Origin: Sycobia sp. Sy_11
Taxonomy: Eukaryota > Arthropoda > Insecta > Hymenoptera > Epichrysomallidae
Direction: 5' to 3'
DNA length: 64,000 bases
Assembly (NCBI GenBank): GCA_018907035.1
Contig: JACCIC010000136.1
Location: forward strand, 902,501-966,500
The position numbers and the translations under genes were made by a program. Below are positions 12,471 through 23,344 of the stretch, in pieces (position 1 is the stretch's first letter; each line of letters opens with the position of its first letter). The notes under the pieces are model-generated. The model worked only from the letters and a program-made list of their open reading frames with translations. It was not told the origin of the DNA and searched no databases.

Positions 12471-12963
12471 ATTTTTGTAAAGAGTATAAATATAATTAAA
12501 ATAATATTAATGCAAAAGAGATTCCGTAGATTTTTACTATAAATTAGATCTAAAAATCAAACTGCTGCGAAAATCGAGAAATAAGTGTATGCATACACAC
12601 ACACATAGGAAGAGAGAGAGAATGAATTTGAGGAAATTTGGAATTGAATTGGAAACGAGGCGAAGTCCAGCGAACACGGCAAAGAAAAGTAGTTGTTATT
12701 ATTTCTGTTCATTGTCAACGCTAGCGTAACTGTTGGGATATACGGACGCATTGACGAAGGAAGGTTCATGCGTTTACAAATAAAGATTAGATTTCTTCGT
12801 CTACAACGGTCCCTACCCATATTTTTCGCCAAGCTGCCTTTTTGATAACAGCCCACTTCATTGCATTGGAAATAATGAAGAAAAGTCGGACGTTTCGCTG
12901 GCGCGGACAAACTGACCGCGAACACACACGTGCATTTTATAAAAACAAATGTGCAACTGTATT
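12471..12963. other. Unassigned interval
   Basis: A 122-codon minus-strand open frame (12925-12557) has cysteine-containing, near-random composition and no recognised domain. An (AC)/(AG) microsatellite-like patch lies at 12596-12620. I do not call a gene. Confidence 0.3.
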
Positions 12964-13085
12964 TTCAAAATGCTACAAAGATTGAAAAATAGATATTTGA
13001 TAATCACATTCAAAACTGGCAAAAATACCGATTGCAAGAAACTTTGATTCGTAAAACTTGGATGGTTTGTAAATCGTATAAAATA

Positions 13086-14318
13086 TTAGGAGTGTGAATA
13101 AGTCTTTCCCGTTTTTTGTAAGAGATGGCGCCACCAATACTGTGCGAGTATTCAATGGTTACATATGTCATAATCAAAGCTTATTCATATGTCAACAATT
13201 CCATACTAACACATTAGTTAAAATTTTTTCGCATCATAAATTTTTGATATCGTGAAAATGTCGAAATTTGAGCCGAGTCGACGTCATTTGCGGGAAGTTT
13301 CACTTTATTGGTTCAATTTGAAGAAATCTGCTGCCGAGACGCATCGATTGTTTCGACGCTTCAAAAGCGGTGATTTCGACGTGGAAGACAAGGAGCGTTC
13401 CGGGCGGCCGCAAATCTTTGAAGATCGAGAATTGGCGACTTTGCTTGATGAAGATTCTCGTCAAACGCAAGAAGAACTTGCTGAAGCATTGGGAGTTGAC
13501 CGAACAACCATTTCCAAGCGTTTGAAAGCCATGGGAATGATCCAAAAGCAAGGAAATTGGGTGCCGTACGAACTGAAGCTGAGAGACGTCGAACGGCGTT
13601 TTTTCACTTGCCAACAGCTGCTTCAGCGACATAAAAGAAAGGGTTTTCTGCATCGTATCGTGACTGGCGATGAAAAGTGGATACGTTACGATAATCCGAA
13701 GCGAAGAAAATCATGGGGACTACCCGGCCATGCATCATCATCGACGGCCAAGCCAAATATTCATGGCGCCAAGCTCATGCTCTGTATATGGTGGGACCAG
13801 CTAGGTGTGGTTTACTATGAGCTTCTGAAACCGAATGAAAGGATCACAGGCGAGGTCTATCGACGACAATTGATGCGTTTGAGCCGCGCACTGCGAGAAA
13901 AACGGCCACAATACTCCGACAGGCACGACAAAGTTATTTTGCAACATGACAATGCTCGCCCACATGTTGCACCGCCGGTGAAAACATACTTAGAAACGCT
14001 CAAATGGGAAGTCCTACCCCACCCGCCGTATAGTCCAGACGTTGCTCCGTCTGATTACCATCTCTTCAGATCGATGACGCATGGCCTGGCTGACCAGCAC
14101 TTCCATTCCTACGAGGAAGCCAAAAAATGGGTGGATGACTGGATAGAGGCCAAACCGGTCGAATTTTTTCGCAACGGGATTCGTATGTTGCCAGAAAGAT
14201 GGGAAAAAGTTGTAGCTAGCGATGGCCAATACTTTCAATATTCATTTGTAACTATTTTTTCACAATAAAGGCTCAAAATTTGAAAAAAAAAACGGGAAAA
14301 ACTTATTCACATACCTGA
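13086..14318 (+). mobile_element. mariner element, near-complete (copy 1)
   Basis: The termini are inverted repeats: TTAGGAGTGTGAATAAG at the left and the complement of TCAGGTATGTGAATAAG at the right, about 30 bp each including the CCCGTTTTTT stretch. A TA duplication flanks it at 13084-13085 and 14319-14320. Length is 1233 bp; restoring the 54 bp present only in copy 2 gives about 1.29 kb, the usual mariner size. It is inserted into an inverted-repeat element. Confidence 0.92.
13258..14268 (+). pseudogene. mariner transposase (copy 1), in-frame deletion in the DNA-binding domain
   Basis: Cut-and-paste transposase of the mariner family, closest in style to the mauritiana group (Mos1-like). 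The chosen start is the ATG at 13258 (MSKFEPSRRHLRE); the in-frame GTG two codons upstream is not needed. The single frame runs to a stop at 14266-14268. The catalytic DD34D triad is complete: GDEKW, QHDNARPH, and PPYSPDVAPSDYHLF. The WVPYEL linker motif is present. Compared with copy 2 it lacks 18 residues after ETHRL, removing the first helix-turn-helix region, so terminal-repeat binding is probably lost. The C-terminus reads through the stop used by copy 2 and adds about nine residues. The intact catalytic core suggests recent activity of the family. Confidence 0.9.
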
Positions 14319-14441
14319 TAATTATGAAGATATTGCATAAGCCCTATAAGATCATTTTATCAGTTTTGAATGTGATTATTAGATATCTATTTCTCAATTT
14401 TTGCAACATTTCGACAATTTAGTTCCACTTTTGTTTTTATG

Positions 14442-15267
14442 TTAGGTTGTCAAATATTTCCTTTCCGCCTTTCTTTCTTATCAATTTCGCGGCTATGTTC
14501 AAAGCGCTACAGAGCTCGTATCTGGCAATACTATAAATCATTTAAACGGTCATGAAATAACGTAAAAAACGACGCTATGCATGATTAGTTTGGATATTGC
14601 GTTCAAAAGTTATAGACGTGTAAACATCGAGTTCACTAACGCCGAAATTCGCGCTATTTTAAAGTTTTCATTCGTCAAAGGCAAATCCGCTAAAGAAACG
14701 TTCCGTGAGATGAATGGTGTTTTGACGGATGGCACGCTCTCACTTAGAATCGCAGATAATTGTTTTTGATGATTCACAGCCGGTGAAAACGACACCATGG
14801 ATAAGCTATTGTGAACAACTAAACCGCTTCAAGTAGGCTATCAACCAGAAACGTCCACAATTGGCCAACAGGAACGGTGTAGTGTTCCACCAGAACAACG
14901 CCAGACCACACACTTCGTTGATGACTCGTCATAAGCTACGGGAGTTCGGATGGGAGGTTTGATCGCATCCACCATATAGCCCGGACATAGCGCCAAGTGA
15001 TTACTACCTGTTCCTGTCCATGTCGAATGCCCTTGGTGGTGTAAAGTTGGACTCAAAAGAGGCTTGTGAAAAGTGGCTGTCCGAGTTCTTCTCCTCGGAA
15101 ATAAGGAGAGAAGTTTCTATGAGGGGGGTATTATGAAGTTGCCTCTAGATGGAAACAGATTATCGAACAAAACTGTGCATATTTGAGTAAATCCGACCAC
15201 TGTAACACTTTTTATAAAGCAATGAATGAAGAGTAAAAAAGCGGAAGGGAGATATTTGACAACCTAA
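14442..15267 (+). mobile_element. Second mariner family, internally deleted copy (copy a)
   Basis: The left end TTAGGTTGTCAAATAT matches, in inverse, the right end ATATTTGACAACCTAA, with TA following at 15268. The transposase remnant reads IEFTNAEIRAILKFSFVKGKSAKETFREMNGV at 14630-14730. It then jumps, via a deletion, to fragments corresponding to NRLKQ..NQKRPQLANR and the ...HPPYSPDIAPSDYY block near 14990. The first catalytic block is missing. The 826-bp length against about 1.28 kb expected confirms internal deletion. Related copies lie at 33.73 kb (-) and 48.43 kb (+). Confidence 0.88.
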
Positions 15268-15293
15268 TACATAAGAAACGTATTGAAAATCAA

Positions 15294-16480
15294 ATGTATA
15301 CAGGCAGAAAACCTCGGTCAGAAAACGCAATGAAAAACGAACAAGTAGAGAACGATTTCAGAACTTCTCCAAAGAACTTATTCACGGCGTTCGGTTCATC
15401 AACGCCTCCAGAACAATTGTCTTCATTCAGCGTGGGTATAGGTAAGATATTAGTACCGTGCATAGAGGGTTATCTACCACTGAAAATCTGTTATTCTCAG
15501 ATCATACTTGTCACACCTGACAGGCGATTGCTTAATAACAGAACATCCACCAAGTATTAAAATAGCGAACGACCGAAACTACAACTATATCCCTATAGGA
15601 AGCATTAAAACTCGTTTCCGAATTTGACCGGACATATATCCCCCTTAACCAGTGTCCGGAATACTATAAGGAAGCTAGAGAACTCATAAGTGACGATCTC
15701 GAAGGATGCTCTTAAGCACGAAATTCCTTAAGAGAAAACTATTGGGGGAAGCAAGAGAAATAATATCTGGATACGCGTTCACCACAGTCGAGGAATTTAA
15801 AGAACATTTAAAAGACTTGTATGCCCAATCGAAAATCGTACATCAGCTTCTCGACGAGTTGAGTAGTCAATATCAGAGATAGTCAAACGCATCGGTTCTC
15901 AAACTTACGAAGTAAACCGGCACATGACTAAAGCACCGAATACAGCTGCCTTCAAACGTAGTATTGAAAAGATAATAATCGAATGTTTCCGGCTGGGATT
16001 AAAACACGAAATCAAAAGTAGACTGAAAGAAAAGAAAGCCACGAAGATGTTGTAAAAGGCGCGATTGGTGTAGAGCGAAGAATCAAGGCTCGAGAAAACT
16101 TATTGGGAAAACAAGAAATGCAACATAGGTTCAATAACAAACAAAATATATACCCTCGCGAGGTGAATAATTTGACTCTTTCGAGGAATACACCTTGCAG
16201 GTATTGCAATATAATAGATCATACGTATGCAAAATGTCGGAAAATACTGGGACAAAGGCAAACACACTACTATGTGTAATTTCAAACCATACCGCACCCC
16301 AGTGTCGATGACCAAGTGCCAAGCGTCTAATAAAACAGATCATAATGCCCGCAATTGCAGAAGCAACAAGAGACTACTGTCTATAATATGCTAGATTTGC
16401 AATAAGCCTGGCCATACAGCTAATTACTCCCGAATCAATGAAGCAAACGAACAAAAATCAGTTTTGAACTTTTAAAAATA
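15294..16480 (+). pseudogene. Gypsy-type Gag with two zinc knuckles
   Basis: Degraded Gag. The 88-codon opening frame (15294-15560) has no domain I recognise. From 15600 to 15900, pieces in shifting frames read EARELISDDLEG, then LGEAREIISGYAFTTVEEFKEHLKDLY, typical of the capsid region of insect Gypsy elements. The first CCHC knuckle is CRYCNIIDHTYAKC at about 16194-16236. A second lies near 16390-16430 as C-stop-I-CNKPGHTANYS, with a premature stop between its first two cysteines. The knuckle pair fixes the Gag identity, and the downstream protease confirms it. Confidence 0.75.
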
Positions 16481-16494
16481 TGAACGGGTAGAAT

Positions 16495-17665
16495 TTGTAC
16501 AAGCTGCTTGTAAGGTGCACGACACTACCCAGCAAATTGCAACCACACTCAACAGACCCAGATGCGTGTGTGCAAGTATCCAGGGCACACAATATAGGAA
16601 TACCGAAAGCGCCAATACAACCAGGGGAATGGACGAAGTCTCCAGAACGAGAGCTCGAGCAAAGAGATTTGCGACAGATCAACGCGCTCAACGAACGCGA
16701 ACCAATTATCAAATCTCTTAAGCGAATTAATACCCTTGGAACCGCAATAACTAACTATGTACCATACGTAGAGGTTCAATTTGGTCCACAATGTTTTATT
16801 TGCTTTATGATAGACAGTGGATTCTTAGTAAGCATCATTAAAAAAGTATTAATACCGAAGGAAGCATACGTAGACGAGTCAAAAATCTATACGCTTACAG
16901 GAGTGGGAGATAGTAAGGAAATAATTTTAGGTACCATATCATTAAAGATTACTCGACAAAGAATCGCATTTCTCATTGTATCAGACGATTTTTCTATTCC
17001 ATATAATGGAATCATACGGTCAGATTACTTAATAAAACACGACGCTGAATTAAACTTTACACACAAGCAACTTGTCATATCTGTCCAAACGACGAATTAA
17101 CGATTAGGAAATGAAACCTTAGGCATCCCTGCATATAGTATCATCCATATCCATATCGAACAAAAAACAGAATTACTTCCTACCGTAACTATCTGGAACT
17201 CAACAGGAGACAAATGCAGATTCCTAGTATACACAGGATTTGATGGAAATTTAATAAAAAGATGAATCATACTCTATCAATACAAAATTGACGAGTCAAA
17301 GAAGGTACTCTTAAGGGCGTTAAGCTCGGAAAAATTTTCTACCCTAAGAACTTTAAACCTTAAGGTTCTGGGAGGAATCTCTAGTTTCTATGTCATCCCC
17401 GACCATTTTCCGATACCATATTCCGGTATTTTGGGGCGCACAATATTTAAGCGACGCTCGAGTAACATTAAACTACGAGAAGAAACGACAAGAGTTTCAT
17501 ATACATGACCAATCTATCGAATTTGTATCACCAGAGATACTTCACAAAAATTTAGCCGCGGAAATTGAAGAAGAGAAAATAAACCATATAGCGGACACGT
17601 TAATCGCAAACGCATCTACCGATAGTCAGAGCGACGAGAACGAAATAGACAATGAACAATAAAAA
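16495..17665 (+). pseudogene. Two tandem retropepsin-like protease domains
   Basis: The first domain is an open frame at 16495-17100 with CFICFMIDSGFLVSIIKKVL (catalytic D-S-G), then SDDFSIPYNGIIRSDYLIKHDAELNF, the C-terminal G-x-D core. Downstream, in broken frames at 17210-17480, a second block reads KCRFLVYTGFDGNLIK, then IPDHFPIPYSGILGRTIF, the same order of motifs, with Y-T-G where D-T/S-G is expected. The two blocks share DESK, an I-P-Y-[NS]-G-I box and spacing, so they look like an ancient duplication. In this copy the second block has lost the catalytic aspartate, and stops separate it from RT. Confidence 0.65.
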
Positions 17666-17939
17666 TTGAACGAAGAATTTACATAGATGATGAAACAGGC
17701 CAATTTTTAAAGAATTACTTCGATAACGAAGAATTCCATATCCCTTCAATAACAAACCTATCGTCTTCCCCACGGGAAACGTAACTTCCGTACAAACCTC
17801 ATCAATAAGAGATATAACACGCTCAGACCATCTTAACGAAACCGAAAAAGAATAAGTACAGAATTTAGTCGAAAAAAGGCGATATCTTCTATTTACCCGG
17901 AGATTCGTTGCCGGGAACAGATGCCATAACTAACCGAAT

Positions 17940-19260
17940 AAAAAGTACATTCCCTCACTGGCTGAAAGAGGAAATAGATAGACGAGTGAATGATTTATTA
18001 AACCAAGGGTGATAAAGAGCGCTGATTTCACATTTAATAGTCCAATTTGGATTTTGAAAAAGAAAGCAGACTCACAAGGGCGACCAAGACGACGAATGGT
18101 ACTTGACTATAGAGCTTTGAACGAAAAAACAGTACGCAATGCCTATCCACTGCCGAATATTACTGAGATATTTGACCAAGTAGATGGTGTAATTATTAGT
18201 CTAAACTGGACCTTGCGTCAAGGTTTCACCAAATTAATATGGATTCTATCAATTCGCCATTTGGATACTATCAATTCGTTCGCATGCCTTTTGGGTTGAA
18301 AAATGCATCCCTCACTTGCCAAAGTTTAATGGATATCTTACTAAGAGGACTGCAAGGTAGAGAACTGTTCGTATACTTGGATCGTATTGTGATATGCGAT
18401 TGATCAACACATTGATAGAACAGGCTAGAAAAATGAGCCTATTATTAAACAGACTTCCAGAAGCCGGATTGAAATTGCAAACTGACAAGTGTCAATTTCT
18501 GAAAAGAGACGTAAATTATCTAGGATACCGTTTAAGTGACAGGGGACTTAGCCCCGACGAAGAAAAGGTGGAAGCTGTAAGATATTTTTCACATCCAAAA
18601 AATGCAAAGACCGTGGGATAATTCCAAAACAATCCAGCAAAACCGACTATAACCGCAGATTTATCGAAAAATTTGTCGCAATTGCGAAGCCAATAACGAA
18701 ATTGTTACAAAAGGATGCACCATTTGAATGTCCGAACAAAACTGAAGAAGCCTTTCAGACTTTAAGAGACATTCTATGTAATGTATCTTTACTACAATTC
18801 CCCGACCTTACCCAACCTTTTCATATAAAAACTGTTGCCTCGGGATGCGCTATAGAAGGTATCATCTCCCAGGTAGAAATAGCGAAAGACGGACCGATAG
18901 CTGATACCTTTCAAGATTTGCGAAACGCTGAACTTAAATACGAGGTTTACGAAAAAGAAGCACTAGCAGTCGTACATAGCGTACAGGTATTTCGCTCCTA
19001 CGTATATGGAAGAAAAATAGCGATCGTCACGAATCATCAACCCTTAGTTTGATTTAAATCAGCAAGCCAGTGCAAAAATGGCGTTTTAAACTCTCTGAAT
19101 ATGATTATACCATCTTGTATAAGCCAAAAAGACTAAATTCTAATGCAGACATATTTTCGCAAAATCCACCTGAAATAGTCAAACAATTACACAATCAAGA
19201 AAAAGGGGACGACCCAAAAAGCTTACGCAAGGGGAAACCGAAAAATCTTCTTTACAAATA
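17940..19260 (+). pseudogene. Gypsy-type reverse transcriptase and RNase H
   Basis: RT opens with SPIWILKKK...RRRMVLDYRALNEKTVRNAYPLPNITEIFDQ (18030-18180). After frameshifts it continues with GYYQFVRMPFGLKNASLTCQ and YLDRIVI (about 18373), where the second catalytic aspartate of YxDD is an arginine, so polymerase activity is lost. The connection piece (18394-18621) reads AGLKLQTDKCQFLKRDVNYLGYRLSD. RNase H (18702-19052) has FQDLRNAELKYEVYEKEALAVV and VTNHQPLV, but its first catalytic aspartate region reads KTVASGCA, without the Asp. The end at 19070-19260 (KWRFKLSEYDYTILYKPKRL) is the usual Gypsy junction to integrase. Confidence 0.88.
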
Positions 19261-19755
19261 ATCGAAAACGGAACAAGAGAACCACTATCCAAGGACATTA
19301 CGCAAGGCGAAACTAGTCAAATATTCCCGGTAAAAGAAAGGCCCAAGCGTGCCGCGGTACGGCAGGCGCCGTGATTTGTTCGATTAGAGTCAATCGAAAA
19401 GTTTAAGGCTGAACCAACAGCATTACCCCAATTAATAACCACTAATCGACCAAATCAACATCCTCGACTACTACATCATTTAGCTCAAATCACAACGAAG
19501 AATACGAGTTTGAAAGAAGTAAAGTAAAAATAACCAAGCATTTAATATGCCACCGCAAAGACAACATAGTTTTCTTCACAACCAATGATGGAAAGCCTTC
19601 TGACGACGGTGCTAAAAAAATATTGCGAAACAACAACGTGAAGGTTCGCTCAATGGATATTGGGGATTGCCAATATATAAAAGGGACACACTGCAGAAAC
19701 TTCTTTGCTTTATGCATACGAGGAGAAATACCCATGTCGATAACTCTAGTAAAAA

Positions 19756-19810
<55 letters not shown>

Positions 19811-19889
19811 CTTTGTCGACCTTAAGAGAAAGTCTAATCAAAATAAGAGAAAACATCACCAGCATAGCTAAAAGCCTAATTATTGAAAA
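19261..19889 (+). other. Pol linker region with embedded (TA)n
   Basis: The stretch between RNase H and integrase. A frame at 19623-19871 reads RNNNVKVRSMDIGDCQYIKGTHCRNFFALCIRGEIP and so on, broken by a (TA)25 tract at 19759-19809. It is collinear with pol, and I take it as decayed tether or integrase N-terminal extension sequence. I cannot assign it to a domain. Confidence 0.35.
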
Positions 19890-20990
19890 CATTGAATGGC
19901 AAGTATTCTTGAGACATTAAAAGTAGCTTTAACGAATTCCCTGATTAAATTTATCGTTTTCACTGACACCCTTAAATACGTTCCAAAAGAAAAGAGGGAT
20001 GAGTCACCAATACGAAGACTTAGAGAAATGTCTAAAACATATGATCAAATCAAACAAGAATATTATTGGAATAACTTAAAGGAATACATCGAAAGAAGAA
20101 TACAACAGTGTTTGGACTGTCAACTTAAAAAACTGGTGTGATTAAAAACAACCAATGGTAATCACCGACACTACCGCACACCCTTTCATAAAATAGCTCT
20201 AGGTATCGTAGGACCATTAACTCCTACTAAATTTGGAAATGAATACATCCTAATCCACCTAGCCACTATAACCCTAACCAATCCAGGATGAATTCTCTAA
20301 ATTTTGCGTATCAGTACCATTATCAGATACCTTATCCACCACTAGAGCAGATGCTTTTATAAAGAGGTGTAATGCACCTTTGAAACACCTAAAGTCATTC
20401 TAACAAACCAAGGGAAAAAGTTCCTAAGCAGTTTGGTGAACCGAATAGCTAAACTGTTTGAAATAAAGAAACTACGGACAGCTGTTTTCCACCGGCAATC
20501 CAATGGATCCTTAGAACGCTCACATCATGTTTTCGGCGAGTTCTTAAAAGAATATACTACCAACGATAAATGGGTCAGCTGGCTTGACATAGCGATTTTA
20601 AACTACAACACTAGTGTCCAAGAAAGCACCAAGCATACCCCATACGAATTAGTGTTCGGTAGAATAGCTAGGTTGCCTTCTAGCGTTCCCTTAAGTGAAG
20701 GAAATCTATTACCCACATACAAGGGATATCTAGTTGACTTAGTCACACGGTTGAACAGAATCCAGAAATTGGCCTAAGGCAACCTAGCATCCTCCAAATT
20801 TTGTTCGAAGAAATACTACGAAGGAACAATGAATCAAAAAAAACTTTAAAATAGAAGCAAATAAAATTCGAAACCATTACTGTCGACCTCATAAAATATA
20901 AAAGGTGTTAAACAAGAATAATATTAAGATTCAAATGAATAAAAGTAGTAAGATCCTTCACGTGAACAGCCTCGCATCTCGTGCATAAAT
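19890..20990 (+). pseudogene. Gypsy-type integrase
   Basis: The zinc-binding N-terminus reads KTYDQIKQEYYWNNLKEYIERRIQQCLDCQLKK. The CxxC pair is kept but the expected histidines are gone. In the catalytic core the first Asp of D,D35E reads as glycine (LGIVGPL), the second lies in TNQGKKF (Asp to Asn), and the Glu survives in RQSNGSLERSHH. The downstream WLDIAILNYNTSVQESTKHTPYELVFGR (20577-20665) is the classic Gypsy integrase tail. The pol reading trails off near 20980 with a HVNSLAS-type end. Two lost catalytic residues make it inactive. Confidence 0.88.
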
Positions 20991-21432
20991 AAAGAAATAA
21001 CTCAAGAAAGAAAGAGTTGGCAGAAAAAACAGAAGAAATCAGTTTGATAATTGTCACCCTTACCTAGAAGAATAACCACTTTAAACAATTGAAGTTATTT
21101 GGATCATGAATACTAGAAAGTAAAATTTATACACATAAGCATAAATAAACTTTGCATCAATCTAACTATATAAAGTATGATTCTACGAAAAACAAATATC
21201 ATTTAGCACTCCCTCATTCTCGCTATAATAGTTATCGCTTCAGATCATCCGTACTAACCCTATGATAAGTGATTAAAGAAACAGAAGTATGCGTAAAACT
21301 AGAGAAAAGAAAAGGAACACACAAAAGACAAAGAACCACACGGGTGAACATCCCATGAAAATCCCCCCATCCAACATCCCAACAATTTGAATTAACGACA
21401 TACCAGAAAGATACATAAGTAAAATAATATTA
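20991..21432 (+). other. Pol-env interval of the Gypsy-type element
   Basis: A-rich, with no long open frame. It belongs to the retroelement by position, before the mariner insertion. Short peptides such as ALPHSRYNSYRFRSS occur but do not match anything I know. Confidence 0.3.
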
Positions 21433-22663
21433 TTAGGAGTGTGAATAAGTCTTTCCCGTTTTTTGTAAGATATGGCGCTACCAATACTGTGCGAGTATTC
21501 AATGGTTACATATGTCATAATCAAAGCTTACTCATATGTCAACAATTCCATACTAACACATTAGTTAAAATTTTTTCGCATCATAAATTTTTGATATCGT
21601 GAAAATGTCGAAATTTGAGCCGAGTCGACGTCATTTGCGGGAAGTTTCACTTTATTGGTTCAATTTGAAGAAATCTGCTGCCGAGACGCATCGATTGCTT
21701 CAGGAGGCTTATGGAGAAGGTTGTGTCGATGATTCAAGTGTTCACGGATGGTTTCGACGCTTCAAAAGCGGTGATTTCGACGTGGAAGACAAGGAGCGTT
21801 CCGGGCGGCCGCAAATCTTTGAAGATCGAGAATTGGCGACTTTGCTTGATGAAGATTCTTGTCAAACGCAAGAAGAACTTGCTGAAGCATTGGGAGTTGA
21901 CCGAACAACCATTTCCAAGCGTTTGAAAGCCATGGGAATGATCCAAAAGCAAGGAAATTGGGTGCCGTACGAACTGAAGCTGAGAGACGTCGAACGGCGT
22001 TTTTTCACTTGCGAACAGCTGCTTCAGCGACATAAAAGAAGGGGTATTCTGCATCGTATCGTGACTGGCGATGAAAAGTGGATACGTTACGATAATCCGA
22101 AGCGAAGAAAATCATGGGGACTACCCGGCCATGCATCATCATCGACGGCCAAGCCAAATATTCATGGCGCCAAGCTCATGCTCTGTATATGGTGGGACCA
22201 GCTAGGTGTGGTTTACTATGAGCTTCTGAAACCGAATGAAAGGATCACAGGCGAGGTCTATCGACGACAATTGATGCGTTTGAGCCGCGCACTGCGAGAA
22301 AAACGGCCACAATACTCCGACAGGCATAAACATACTTAGAAACGCTCAAATGGGAAGTCCTACCCCACCCGCCGTATAGTCCAGACGTTGCTCCGTCTGA
22401 TTACCATCTCTTCAGATCGATGACGCATGGCCTGGCTGACCAGCACTTCCATTCCTACGAGGAAGCCAAAAAATGGGTGGATGACTGGATAGAGGCCAAA
22501 CCGGTCGAATTTTTGCGCAATGGGATTCGTATGTTGCCAGAAAGATGGGAAAAAGTTGTAGCTAGCGATGGCCAATACTTTCAATAATTCATTTGTAACC
22601 ATTTTTTCACAATAAAGGCTCAAAATTTGAAAAAAAACGGGAAAGACTTATTCACATACCTGA
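21433..22663 (+). mobile_element. mariner element, near-complete (copy 2)
   Basis: Same family as the element at 13086-14318, with matching ends (TTAGGAGTGTGAATAAG and the complement of TCAGGTATGTGAATAAG) and TA on both sides (21431-21432 and 22664-22665). Length is 1231 bp. Apart from one internal deletion in each copy, the two are nearly identical from end to end, including the untranslated leader. Inserted in the pol-env interval of the Gypsy-type element, which gives relative age: Gypsy first, mariner later. Confidence 0.92.
21605..22588 (+). pseudogene. mariner transposase (copy 2), second catalytic Asp deleted
   Basis: Starts at the ATG at 21605 (MSKFEPSRRHLRE). The DNA-binding region is complete, including EAYGEGCVDDSSVHGWF, which copy 1 lacks. 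The frame is open to 22339, where a net deletion of about 55 bp after YSDRH removes the QHDNARPH block with the second catalytic aspartate and shifts the frame. The C-terminal block (PPYSPDVAPSDYHLF and WEKVVASDGQYFQ) is still readable in the other frame, ending at the stop near 22588. Inactive as a transposase, though its ends are intact and it could be a substrate. Confidence 0.92.
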
Positions 22664-22867
22664 TATTTATAAGCAGAATAACAATATTATTTATAAGCAT
22701 ACTATAACTCACCACCTAACCTTAAGAAAGAAAGAAAATATTAATGAGAAGCATCTAAAGCATGAGCAGCGATTTCTGTTTTCGTCCAGTTGTCCGCAAA
22801 GGCCAAAGTTGAAGTTGTGACTTGTCTCTTTCTTTCTTAAGCCAACCATAATAATTTTATTTTATTT

Positions 22868-23165
22868 TCAGGCTACAAAACTAACCTCTTTATAATTTTA
22901 GAAAAAACGATACCCCTATGCACAATATTTTTTACAATATTTTTCGTCACCCCAGCAAAAACAATAACAGGGTACAACTGCGGATCTAAGATCATGAATA
23001 TAACTACCATGTCATTGTTACACGTCATAGAATGTAACTTTCCTCAACTCCATCCTGTAAGGGAACTTACTTATCTACAGCTGCTTCAAATAAACGAGTT
23101 TGAAGAAACTAAACCCTTACAATGTAAAACAGAATTTAAATCTCAAATCAAGTTTTTATCTTAAT
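22868..23165 (+). pseudogene. Envelope/glycoprotein-like N-terminal ORF with possible signal peptide
   Basis: An open frame begins right after a polypyrimidine stretch ending TTTTATTTTCAG (22860-22871), a good 3' splice site. It includes a hydrophobic segment (IPLCTIFFTIFFVTPAKT), then ITGYNCGSKIMNITTMSLL with an N-glycosylation sequon, further cysteines (IECNFP, LQCKTEF), and a TAA at about 23162. Signal peptide followed by Cys-rich ectodomain is what an env or captured viral glycoprotein would look like, and its position behind pol fits. The G-Y-x-C opening reminds me of glycoproteins found next to insect LTR elements, possibly class III-like. The rest of the ectodomain and anchor are missing or unreadable. 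Assignment is tentative. Confidence 0.45.
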
Positions 23166-23344
23166 AAGGTGAGTGACGCTTCACTGATTTCTAACCTACA
23201 GCTATGGGTACAGTCGAATGATTTCGGGAACCATAGTATCCACGTGACACTGGTGGTTTTATAGGGACTAACCTCCCTGTTCTCATTCTGTTCATTATTA
23301 CTACAATCGAGCTACCCGATATCTTGGTATCTTACTATTTCTGC

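Larger units (their letters stand above)
12964..14424. mobile_element. Small inverted-repeat element (MITE-like) interrupted by a mariner
   Basis: About 55 bp at 12964-13018 (TGCTACAAAGATTG...ATAATCACATTCAAAAC) recurs inverted at about 14367-14423, with roughly 85 to 90 percent identity by eye. With the mariner (13086-14318) removed, the host element would be about 215 bp with long terminal inverted repeats, the architecture of a MITE. It has no coding capacity. I found no clear target-site duplication outside the arms. Confidence 0.5.
15280..23340 (+). mobile_element. Long Gypsy-type retroelement with env-like ORF, interrupted by a mariner
   Basis: Collinear gag (15.3-16.5 kb), protease (16.5-17.7 kb), RT/RNase H (17.9-19.3 kb), integrase (19.9-21.0 kb) and an envelope-like start (22.87-23.16 kb), all on the plus strand. 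This order is that of errantivirus-like Gypsy elements. LTRs could not be identified by eye at either end. The mariner at 21433-22663 accounts for 1.23 kb of the pol-env gap, and (TA)n at 19.76 kb is another later expansion. Many stops and frameshifts throughout. Confidence 0.75.

Noticed and set aside
12557..12925. 122-codon minus-strand ORF as a host gene
   Set aside because: No domain, no splice or start context, and near-random composition; kept only as an unassigned interval.
13300..13653. 117-codon minus-strand frame antisense to mariner copy 1 (also 21734-22054)
   Set aside because: Shadow of the transposase gene on the other strand; no independent evidence.
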